Shown piece by piece: positions 33,541 through 43,638 of a stretch of 64,000 nucleotides of DNA. The DNA lies in the NCBI GenBank assembly GCA_017311315.1, contig CM029671.1, positions 16,738,565-16,802,564 of the forward strand. The letters run 5' to 3'. Source of the stretch: Dendrocalamus latiflorus (taxonomy: Eukaryota; Streptophyta; Magnoliopsida; Poales; Poaceae). A program made the position numbers and the translations under genes. Under the pieces are notes generated by a model. The model was not told where the DNA came from. It saw only the letters and a program-made list of their open reading frames with translations, and searched no databases. How positions within the stretch are numbered: the stretch's first letter is position 1; each line of letters starts with the position of its first letter.

Positions 33541-36500
33541 GCCAGCAGCGGCACAATGCATACTATCTTAAGAGAGACTAAGAAGTTTCAAGTCGATTCG
33601 TAAGAACACTGGCAGCCTTACGACAATCGCCGGAAGCGATGCATGTATAATTGGTTCCGGAAGAGCCATAATGGGCACAACTTTGGTCATTGAAAAAGCC
33701 TTATTGTACCCAAAATCGACTAGAACTCTCCTAAGTTTTAAGAATATCCGCGCAAATGGTTTCCGCGTTGAGACTGAAGAAGAGTACGGTAAGGAATACC
33801 TGCTCATTACGAAGCGCGAAGCGAATTGAAAAGGGTATTAGAAAATCTTCCTGGGCTATATTATACCAACATTAAGGCGCCTGAAGCGTACACTGTCCTG
33901 AAGACGGTATTTAGAAGCTCTGAACTATTCTGTCTCTGGCATGACAGATTAGGCCACCCAGGTCTTAGGATGATGAGAAACATAATAAATAACTCGCATG
34001 GGCATAATATTAATGTGAAGAATTTCCCGAATCATGAAGATTTTGTGTGCCCTGCATGTGCCACCGGGAAACTAATTACTAGACCCTCCACTCTGAAAGT
34101 GAAGGATGAAGTCCCTGCATACCTGGAACGCATCCAGGGAAACATTTGCGGTCCTACTTAGCCCATCTCAGGGCCATTTAAGTATTTTATGATGCTCATT
34201 GACGCTTCTTCGAAGTGGTCATATGTGGGTTTGTTGTCCACAAGAAACCACGCCTTTGCAAAATTGATCTCGCAGATCATTTGTATCAGAAATGTGTTTC
34301 TGATCAAGTCCACCAGAATGGACAACGCCGGAGAATTTATTTCGAAGGCATTTGATGATTATTGCATGGCGATGGGAAATTGCAATTGAGCATTCGGTAC
34401 CGCATGTACATACCCAGAATGGTTTGGCAGAGGCTTTAATTAAGAGAATTAAATTTATTGCCCGACCCCTCTTGCATAATTGTAATTTGCCAGCTACATG
34501 TCGGGGATCCGCAGTCCTACATGCAGCGAATCTCATCAACCTTAGACCTTCGGCCTACAACATCCATTCACCTATGCAACTAGCGCAAGGGCTACCACCG
34601 AAAATTTCCCAACATTAGGGGGAGGAAATCAACCCCTTGATGAAGAATGTCGGGAAATTACGTGGCAAGCCTGGGGAATCTATGCAGATGACCCGCGCAC
34701 TAGAGAAGTCCAGAAGACAATAGAAGTCCAGAAGACAAGAGAAGTCCAGAAGACAATTGATTTGCGAGCATTGGCAAATCAGCTGCCTGATCACTTTAGT
34801 GATTTGAAGAGCGTGACTAAGTCGCATGTGCCTGTACGCACTGCACCGGAGAGGGTTGAAATACCAAAGAAACAGAAGGTATCCCTAATCTCGTCCAGAG
34901 GCCTCGAAAAATAAAAAAGAGGACGAGAACTCCGGTTCCTCGAATCCTTAGTAACCGGGGACGCCTGGTGAAAAAGGATAAGAGAGATTTATCACAGCCG
35001 ATCACTGAAGTCCCTAGTATGAGAAAGGGAGCCAGTTGAGACCTGGCACAAGTATGACACCTCCAGAAGAGGGCATACCGGATCTGAATATCCCCATCGG
35101 CATGGATGTGTGCGTACGCATCGGAGCCAAAAATAAAAAAAACTAAAGGGACTTGCCACCGCAACTGAAAGATGCGATGTGCAAGGTAAAGCTCCAGCAG
35201 AAGCAATCGCTCCAGAAGAAGCAACTCATGAAGAAATAGCTATAAATTATGTGCACACGGGAGAGTCCCTGAATAGGACAACAGTTAATATCGATATCTA
35301 CTTCGCAAAGAAAATTGCCACAATCATCGATCTTGATCTCAAGCCTGCATCGCTCGCTGAATGTAAGAAAAGATCAGATTGGAAAGATTGGAAGAAGGCA
35401 ATAGCAACTGAATTGTTGTCTCTGAACAAAAGAGAGGTGTTTGGGCCCGTATGCCGCACACCTCCCCACATACACCCCGTTGGGCACAAGTGGGTATTTG
35501 TTCGAAAGAGAAATGAAAGAAATGAAGTAGTGATATACAAAGCAAGGCTGGTAGCCGAAGGTTTCACTCAACGTCCTGGAGTTGATTATGAAGAAACCTA
35601 CTCCCCAGTCATGAGTAGAATTACCTTTAGATATTTGATCTCAATGGCAGTGAACTTGAATTTAGAAATGAAATTGATGGATGTTGTGAATGCATACCTT
35701 TATGGTAACTTGGATTCGGAAAATCTATATGAGAGTCCCTGAAGGAATATCTCTCCCGAACCAAGACAGAGCAAATAGAAATCTATACAGTGTGAAACTA
35801 AGAAAGTCACTGTATGGACTGAAACAATATGGAAGAATGTGGTATAATCGCTTAAGCGACTTTCTCTGCAAGAAAGGCTACACGAACAATGAAGACTGTC
35901 CTTGTGTATTTATACGGCGATCCCAGAATGGATTCTGTATAATCTCTGTGTATGTAGATGATCTGAATATCATCGGGACAGCCGAAGACATAAAAGAAGC
36001 AAGCTCCTACTTGGAGTCAGAATTTGAAATGAAAGATTTGGGCAAGACCAAGTTTTGTTTAGGCCTGCAGCTTGAGCATGTCCCTGAAGGAGTCTTGGTA
36101 CATCAGTCGACCTACACCCAGAAGGTGCTTGAAAGGTTTGGCTTTGAGAAGGCATTTCCCTTGAAAGTACCGATGATCGGTAGGTCTTTACAGCAAGAAA
36201 AAGATCCTTTCCGACCTAGGGAAGAGGGGGAGGAAGTCCTGGGACCGGAATTCCCATACTTGAGTGCAGTGGAAGCGCTCATGTACTTAGCAAACTGCAC
36301 TAGACTGGACATTGCATTTGCCGTGAACCTGTTAGCAAGGTACAGTGCAGAGCCCGCCAAAAGGCATTGGCAGGGCATAAAGGACATATTCCGATACCTC
36401 CGAGGAAGTAAGGACCTTGGATTGTTTTACAGAAAGAATCAAGATATGAACTTGATTGGCTATGCAGATGCTGGGTATCTGTCAGACCCGCATACCGTTA

Positions 36501-36887
36501 AGTCACAAACAGGCTATGTATTTCTGTGTGGTGGAACTGCATTTCCTTGTAAATCGTCTAAGCAAAGCCTTGTAGCTACTTCGACAAACCACTCAGAAAT
36601 CATAGCACTGTATGAAGCCGCACGAGAGTGCGCTTGGTTCCGATGAACGGATCACCACATCCAGTAGTCATGTGGAATGAACATTGTGCAAATCCCCACA
36701 ATTATCCATGAAGATAATGCAGCTTGCGTTACACAAGTGCAGTTGGGCTATGTAAGCATATCAACCCCAAGTTCCTCTATGCTCATGAATTGCAAAAGAT
36801 GGACAAGATTAAAATACTGCACACAAAGTCATGTAGATTTGTTCACTAAGTCACTCCCCGCACCTAGCTTTGAAAGGTGCGTGTGAG
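33541..36887 (+). pseudogene. Copia pol remnant (integrase, RT, RNase H)
   Basis: The pre-integrase segment (LFCLWHDRLGHPGLRMM) and integrase core (MLIDASSKWSYVG with the first Asp; RMDNAGEF with the second) lie at 33826-34389, with stops near 34159 and 34387. The reverse transcriptase starts about 35280 (HKWVFVRKRNERNEV, KARLVAEGFTQRPGVDYEET). It is frameshifted near 35738 and continues with KSLYGLKQYGRMWYNRL and the active-site YVDD at 35951-35962. A Copia-type RNase H follows (ADAGYLSDPHTVKSQTGYVF) to a stop at 36644. A short continuation (EDNAACVTQVQ) follows in another frame. The protease region (33541-33830) is unreadable. Confidence 0.9.
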
Positions 36888-37188
36888 GGATTGGAATGAT
36901 GAGACTTAAAGAAGTGCAGAATTCAGGGGGAGAATTCTCTCAAGCCTGTCAATAAATCTTGATCATGAAGATCAAGTACCCAAAAGAATAAGTCTTGAAG
37001 ACTGAATGGAATTGGGTGAATTGTACTCTTTTTCCCTTGACGAGTTTTCCTGAAGTTTCTCGACCAAGTTTTTTAATGAGGCAATTCGTGCATCGCAGCA
37101 TCACATGTATCATGTGCTCTTTCTCCAAAATTTTCCCACTGGGTTTTTATGGAGTTTTAGTGAGGCATGAACATATTGGGTGAGTGCC

Positions 37189-37198
37189 CAAGGGGGAG
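37189..37198 (+). other. Copia polypurine tract
   Basis: AAGGGGGAG directly precedes the 3' LTR start at 37199. Confidence 0.8.
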
Positions 37199-37434
37199 TG
37201 TTAGGAAACTGGCCCCGCAGGCCAGAGTCCTGATAGAATTGGGCACCCCACCGTAGACTATAAATAGGGATCTAGACCCCCCTCATTATGTACACCTAAT
37301 GAATCTAAAGCAATAAAGAAAGATCAGGAGTTCTCTCTACCTCTCTGTGTTCAATCTATTATTCTGTGATTGATTCGTTCTTGTTTGAAGCAGAGGAATC
37401 GCTCGGACTGGTCTCCAGCGTCGGTTCCTCAACA
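37199..37434 (+). repeat. 3' LTR of the Copia element
   Basis: 236 bp, identical to the 5' LTR apart from two transitions and one missing copy of an 8-bp unit (ATTCTGTG). AATAAA lies at 37312-37317. Confidence 0.93.
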
Positions 37435-37439
37435 GGTTG

Positions 37440-37768
37440 CATGGCGCGTCGTGCGTGCCGAAAGGCTGCGTGCATGCATGCGCCCCGGCCGCTTTGCAAG
37501 GGCGCGTATCAGTTAATGCATGCTGCATGCATGATATATAGATCGACCGTAGCCGGTCCAATTGCATCGCCTTGACGTGCGTACATGTGTGCATCGATCA
37601 GTCGATCTATTGATCAGAGGGTGACGTCGTCGAAGGCTCCCCTCTGCAGAGATTGATACATGTTGCAGCTGCAATGCGTGCATGACATGAAGCTGCGAGT
37701 TGCAAAAGGAAAAGGTTGGTACGTGCATGCACGGTCGTTAATGGCGGCCACGGGTGGTGGGATCACAT
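37440..37768. other. Intergenic
   Basis: Rich in GCATGC/CATGCA words. No gene or paired termini seen. Confidence 0.5.
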
Positions 37769-37770
37769 AC

Positions 37771-39856
37771 TACTACTACAAAAGATCATTATAGATAATT
37801 CAAAAATATCATCACAGATAGTTTTATGAGTTGTCTAAGTTTATGAGTCAGTAATGACATCAGATTATCACTGACGGTTTTTGAACCGTCTATGATACGT
37901 ACTATCACGGCGGTTATTAACTCATAACACTTCTCTGATATTCTGGATATCACAGACAGTTCTTATAACAAACCATCTGTAATATTGCAGACATCACAGA
38001 CGGTTTGTATGAATAACCGTCTGTGAATTATTATAGACGGTTTGTATGAATAACCGTCTATGAATTATCATAGACGGTTATTAATACGAACGGTCTGTGA
38101 TAATGTTGGTATCATAGACCGTTTGTGGTTGGAACTGTCTGGGATAATTTATGCTATTAAATACCGAGTGTACGTGGTCTCGACACAGATCTGTTTTCAT
38201 TGCGCTGCATCGGTGGAGCGAGGCGGCCGGCTTTGGGGAGTTTGGTGAAAACATATCGCTTGTAGATCTATATACATCTTCTTATTGATCAGATGTTAGT
38301 ACTCAATTGTTTCTAATAACTTATATGCCTTGTAATTGAAAGTGATGATAGATAAATTTTTGTTTAGATCTAGCTAGCTAGGTTTAGAAAGATAATGGTA
38401 TTTTACTCAATTTCAGAATTGGTAAGTACTCCTAGTTTATTTCAATATATTCTTGCTTAATATTATTGTGTCATGAATACGTGGCTAGCTAGCTTATCTT
38501 GATTTAGAATGATATCATTGTTGCACTTAGTTAAACTTAGATAATTTAGGCCTCACTTGTGAAAACCAAATAGCTTATACTTTCGCATTGTAAATTTGGT
38601 GGTAGCCTAAAATAATTTTTAAAACCGCCTATGCACTCCTCTCTAGTCGGCTTCCTTGATCTTACAGAAGATCACCGTGAAGACACAGTCATGAATATCG
38701 TACTGAAGATGATGCGGCCTGAGCTTGACATTGACACTTGAGCGCCATTATCCTTCTGGCTTGTTGGCCTGTTCCATGTACCATGCATGCAATCTTTGGC
38801 AATCCAATCCTAAGGTTTGGAGGTGTTCTATCGGGACGACCAACGGCTCGCCTAGCTCGAATTTTTGGGTCAATGGCAAGTAGGTGATATCATCAGTCTT
38901 CTTCGGGTTTCCCTTGCTGACTCGGTTGTTAGATTTATGTGACGCATCTTGTTTGCCTCGTCAGTCACATAAAAAACTTAAACAATTTGGTTTGCGAGTA
39001 TAAATGGTTTGTCTTTGTATCCGACACGTCCGAGGTCCACGGTAGTAACACTGTACTTGTCGATCTTCACCTGTGCGAGATAGACCCAATGGCATCAAAA
39101 CAAGGAAATCTTGAAAAGCACATAATCGGGCTCCCAAATTTTCTCTATGAACCCATAGTAGGAGTTCCTCAACCCATCGGTACTGAACGTATCTATACAT
39201 ATACCACTGTTCTGGTTGGTGCTCTTTATATCCTGAGCCTGCATATAGAATGTGCATCAATTTATGCTATATTCTTACCATGTCACAACTGTAAATGCTA
39301 GTTCTTTTGCCAATCATGTCAGCATATCACTTGAAAGCTCCTACCGAGTCACTTCTTCAATCATTGGTTGAACCGACTATTGTGTTGTCTCGTGATCCAA
39401 ACATCTGGTCGCTTCAGATTCTATTGCCGAAGCATGTCTTTGTGATGGTCGATATACAGGGTCACTTCAGATATGTGTTGTAAGACCATAAAATGGGCTT
39501 GAACATACGTATCCATGGCTTACAACCACGGCATACCAAAGCAACCAAACAACAGCAAATACAACCTAAATAACGAGTCACCAAAAACATGGCACCAATC
39601 ATAAGTAGGCCTGCTTTGGTTTATCTGTGTTATCTGATCACGCTGTTTTATAGCGCAATTAGAGAATGTTGATGAATTGAAGGAGGCCAATTTATGATGT
39701 CACGAGAACGTAATCATAGACAGTTCTTAACTAGAACCGTCTGTGATAATAGACTATCACATACGGTTCATAGCAAGAACTATTTGTGATACAGACGGTT
39801 CAACCATTTTTGGTGACATTTTCGAACCGTTTATAATGAGATTTTCTATAGTAGTG
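37771..39856 (-). mobile_element. CACTA transposon 2, deleted
   Basis: The left end is TACTACTACAAAAGATC (a CACTACTACAAAAG-type end with a changed first base) and the right end finishes CTATAGTAGTG at 39856. Subterminal CACAGACGGTT repeats lie at 37860-38150 and 39715-39835, as in CACTA 1. The flanking triplets TAC and ATG do not match, so the boundary or duplication has decayed. A minus-strand pseudogene occupies the middle. The element is related to CACTA 1 by its repeats and by gene content. Confidence 0.75.
38640..39260 (-). pseudogene. CACTA 2 fused TNPD (DUF4216-like) and TNPA-type remnant
   Basis: On the minus strand from about 39190, the text GFIEKIWEPDYVLFKISLF, TTVDLGRVGYKDKPF and VFYVTDEANK matches the DUF4216-type C-terminus of CACTA TNPD transposases, with two in-frame stops. 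Without a clear intron it runs into a segment (DDITYLPLTQKFELGEPLV; LHAWYMEQ) equivalent to the one at about 10600-10760 in the CACTA 1 gene. The transposase gene end and the second gene are thus brought together by deletion, near 38912-38930. Non-functional. Confidence 0.7.
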
Positions 39857-39859
39857 ATG

Positions 39860-40285
39860 GCGCATCATATGTGGCTATGTTTCTCGCTTGGCAATTATTT
39901 AACTATGCATGCATGCAACGCAAACTAGCTAGGTTAATTTCACTGTTCACGTAAAGTTACATATGTAGAAATCCCCACACCAAATTGAAGTTTTTAAGAC
40001 ACGTGGGCATGGTCTCCAAAGTACCACTTTCTTCCGCTGCTAATTTTTATCACCTGTTTTATTATAAATCAGAAACAAATATATATCGTAGAATTATATA
40101 TTTCCAAAGTTCTTGGCACTTTTGGCCAACATTTTCTCCCTCAAATATTTGGCACTTTGCCCATCCTCATAGGCGAAGCCTTGTGGAGGCCATACTGGCT
40201 TAAACATACATGCACGCTAATGCATTTAATTAGTAAGCCGACTAGTTATACTATATATTAATCTTAAAATATACTAATTTCACCC
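39860..40285. other. Intergenic
   Basis: No gene recognised. AT-rich. Confidence 0.5.
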
Positions 40286-40309
40286 TCTCACAACCAGAAA
40301 ACAGACCAT

Positions 40310-40870
40310 TCCTCACGGTTCAAAACCGTCAGGGAAAAACAAAAAACCGTCAGGTTATATTTTTCTGACGGGACCGTCAGGCAAAACCCCTCAGGGCTAG
40401 CTGGAAAGAAAAATTAAATTTGGCTGACGGTTGCCCGTCAGGACTATATAACCTGACGGTTGAACCCGTGAGGGAAAATGAATTTTCCTGACGGGTGAAC
40501 CCGTCACAAAAATAAATTTTCCTGACGGTACTACCCCGTGAGGGAAAAGGGAATTTTCCTCACGGGGCAAACAATCAGCAAAATTAATTTTACTGACGGT
40601 GCAATAACCGTCAATAAAATAGACTGACCCACAAGAAAAATGAATTTTTCAGAGGAGCCAAGCTGTCTGGAAAATCAATCAATCCCGCCAGAAAAAAAAA
40701 TTTCCTGAGGGTTTCAACCGTGAGCAAAATTGATTTGCTATGGCAGAAAATTTTACATTGTAGTTATAACAGATAACCGACAGGAAAATGTATTTTTGTG
40801 ACGGTAATACGTGGGCCCATCACAAAAAACTGATATCCCTCACGTTCTATGCGCGCCCGTTAGGAAAATT
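40310..40870. repeat. CACTA 3 subterminal repeats
   Basis: Some 15-20 direct and inverted copies of TTTTCCTGACGGTT and CCGTCAGG, with AT-rich spacers. This differs from the ACAGACGGTT motif of CACTA 1 and 2, so it is another CACTA family. Confidence 0.8.
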
Positions 40871-40929
40871 AAACCCTGTGAGGAATGATCCGTTTTCTAG
40901 TCTCTACTCCTTAAAAGAAGGAGTTCAAG

Positions 40930-41960
40930 GTGATGGTGCATCCCACATTCCTTTTCTTTTCACTGACATGTGGAGCCACTTACCACCCCCTCCCTCCCAC
41001 CCACCTGCTTTCTTTACTCGACATGTGGAACCCTCCCACCTCGAAACCCGTGCGTTGCCTCATTTCTTCCGGCGCGGACCCGCATTTCTTCGTCACTCTT
41101 CCCCTCTCTCCTCCGCCACCGCGTCGACCTCGCCTCCTCCCCTCCCTCCGCTACTGCACCGCCCTTGCCTCCTCCCCTCCCTCCTCCGCCGTCGCGCCGC
41201 CCTCGCCTCCTCCCCTCCCTCCGCCCTCACCACCTCCGCCGCCCGTGCTGCCGCCACTCCTCCGCGCCCCCACCCTCCTCGCCAGCCCGCGCTCCCGCCC
41301 TCACCCCCTCCGCCCCCGCGCTGCCGCCACTCCTCCGCCACCCCCGCGTCGCCGCATCCTCCTCCCCGAACTGCCTCCTCCCTAGCCTGCGCCGCCGCCT
41401 CCTCCTCCCCCCTGCGCCTCCTCCCCTACTCCCCCAACCCCCCGCGCCGCCGCCTCCCCCTCTCCGTCCCCGCACCACCGCCTCCTACTCCCCCACCCCT
41501 CGCCGCCGCATCCTCCTCCCCTCCTCCTCCCAAACCGCCGCCGCCTTCTACTCCCCCTACCTCTCGCCGCCACATCCTACTCCCCCTACCCCTCGCCGCC
41601 GCATCCTCCTCCCCCCAAACCGCCGCCTCCTACTCCCCCCGCCCCTCGTCGCCGCATCCTCCTGCCCACAACCCCCCAATCCGTTGCGTAGGGAGGAAGG
41701 AGGTGACGGCGGGGGCGGCGCCGGTTGGGGCGGAGGAAGGAGGCGGTGCGAACTCCATCTCACCGGTGCGACGGGGGAGAGGAAGGAGGCGACGGCGGGG
41801 GCGGCGCCGGTTGGGGGCGGAGGAAGGAGGCGGCGCGACCTCCATCTCACCGGTTGGGGGCGGAGGTAGGAGGAGGCGCGGCTGCGACGGCGCTGGCTCG
41901 GAGAGGAAGGGGGCGGAGGAAGGAGGAGGCGCTTGATCTACGACGTCTCTCTGCTCGGCC
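40930..41960. other. Helitron 5' GC-rich leader
   Basis: Pyrimidine-rich (CCTCCTCCC, CGCCGCATCCTCCTCCCC) and then purine-rich (GGAGGAAGGAGGCGG) minisatellites. Open frames of up to 382 residues (40788-41936) follow from composition; there is no domain. It probably holds the promoter and an untranslated first exon of the downstream gene. Confidence 0.55.
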
Positions 41961-42134
41961 GCCCCACGAGATCTCCCTCCCCTGCGGTATTTTACTTCCG
42001 GATCTCTCGCTAATCTTGCTTGAGACTGCTTCTCTACTTCGGAATCGGCTGTTTTGGGCTGCTGCTATGCGCGAATTAGTCCTAATTGGTCAAATCGAGG
42101 TCAAATCGGGTTTGAAAGCATGCTTGAGTTGATG

Positions 42135-42230
42135 AATTTGCAAAAGAAGCTAGCTCTCATTTGCTAATGCTAGGCTTTCTTTAATTTGCAAAAGAAGCTA
42201 GCTCTCATTTGCTAATGCTAGGCTTTCTTT
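42135..42230. repeat. Perfect 48-bp tandem duplication
   Basis: AATTTGCAAAAGAAGCTAGC... (48 bases) is repeated exactly at 42135-42182 and 42183-42230. No mismatch was seen, so it is recent. Confidence 0.95.
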
Positions 42231-42389
42231 AGTAATGCTGCCTTTTGAATTGAGAGAAGTGATGAGTGCGTTGGAATTGGAATTTTGGATTAGTGCCTCG
42301 TTTTGCTTTTGCTTACTGCTTATTCTGTGGCCTTCTGCTAATTTGATCTCCTCATATTTTCATTAGTTAGGTCGGAACATTGTAGAGCC

Positions 42390-42552
42390 ACCTCCTACCG
42401 TCCGCTCAACATCGGCCGGGAGGCCAGCCGTTGCGTCACGGCCGACCACCACGGTGGTGCCACCGATCAAAACCAACACGGCGTTGCGAACCCCGTCCCC
42501 TATTCCACCGGTGGCTGTGGAGCCTCCAGTGGATCACAGTCGGCAGAAAAGG
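42390..42552 (+). other. Possible exon upstream of the Helitron genes
   Basis: A Pro/Thr/Val-rich open stretch (PPTVRSTSAGRPAVASRP...) ends at a consensus donor, AAAAG|GTAAAC, near 42552. A second possible exon lies at 42817-42871 (acceptor CTGCAG, donor TTC|GTGAGT). The text does not match a family I know. It could be a first exon of the Rep/helicase gene or a captured host fragment. Confidence 0.35.
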
Positions 42553-43638
42553 TAAACCAGTGACATTCCCCCAGATCTACAGAACGTGAAATGTGCTTTG
42601 CATACTAAAAATAGGCTGGTCTCAGCTCCTACAAATGAATGCATGATTAGTGGGACTGGTGCCCCCCCATTTACTAGAATTATAATCTGCAGATCAATCG
42701 CTTGTTGTTTTAGGATTGATGCGTATGGTGTACTTGCAGTTGGTTTCTTGGCCTGCGTATTGTGGTTAGGTTTTCCGAGCTTGTTCATTCCATCCCTTTC
42801 CCCTGTTTACTGCAGGCTGAACAGGATTCGGACGGCTCAGCACAAAGCACTTCTGACATGACCGCTTTCGTGAGTATTAGATCTTTCTTTGAGTATATTA
42901 TTTATTTGGGTTATATAAATTGTAGATTTGAACTGTATGTTCGGTTATACTTACTGGTGCACTTCTTGTTAATCTTTTGTTTTTGCCCATTGTTTGCAGG
43001 TGTAATGTGCCGCCTTTCTTCAGGGGGATGTAGACCGTGCTGGTGTTTGCTGAAGAAGTTCTTTCCTGATTGGTAGGGAAAATGTTGACCAGATGCTCAC
43101 ATGTCTAACTGTATGTCTCGTTAATCGTACAAAAACTGAACATGAATGTGGAAGGTTGAGTTGCGCCTGCCGCTGGCAGGGTACATGGCTGCTATGAAGT
43201 TGATGGTGATAACTGTTCTACCACTAGCATGTTTTCATCTCCAGAATTTGAGGAATCAATTTACTCATGCATTTGAATGTTTTGATATGGGTGGGGGGAA
43301 TGTTTCTATCTTTTTTCTGGGGTTAGGGAACTGAAAAAACTGGAGTCTGCACTTGATTCTGTGGGATGCAATTGGTTTCGCCCCCTTTTTTTTGATATGA
43401 GGGTTGCAAAGGATCTGTATCACTTATTACTTATTTTGTGTAACGATGATAATGGGATTTATGCTATGTAATTATCTTGAATGTTGTAAAGTTGTATATG
43501 CCAGTATAATTTATTTTCTTTAGGGATGAAATTATGTTTTGAACAACCATGTCCTTGCGATGAGGCTAAATTTGCCATTGTATCATATTATTTTTTTTGT
43601 CTTACACCTTTCATTTTAGGGAAGGGTGTTTTAGCAAG

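Larger units (their letters stand above)
30110..37434 (+). mobile_element. Copia LTR retrotransposon, complete outline, defective genes
   Basis: The 5' LTR (30110-30353) and 3' LTR (37199-37434) are flanked by a perfect 5-bp duplication GGTTG (30105-30109 and 37435-37439). The LTRs differ by two substitutions and one 8-bp repeat-unit indel. TTATCAGCACGAC follows the 5' LTR as the primer-binding region, a form common in Ale/Retrofit-type Copia. AAGGGGGAG precedes the 3' LTR as the polypurine tract. Gene order gag, (protease), integrase, reverse transcriptase, RNase H is Copia. Every domain carries stops or frameshifts. A GC-rich block of about 0.9 kb (30800-31730) lies between leader and gag. 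Confidence 0.93.

Noticed and set aside
40788..41936. 382-residue open frame
   Set aside because: Starts in CACTA 3, crosses the Helitron boundary and consists of CCTCC/GGAGG minisatellite translation.
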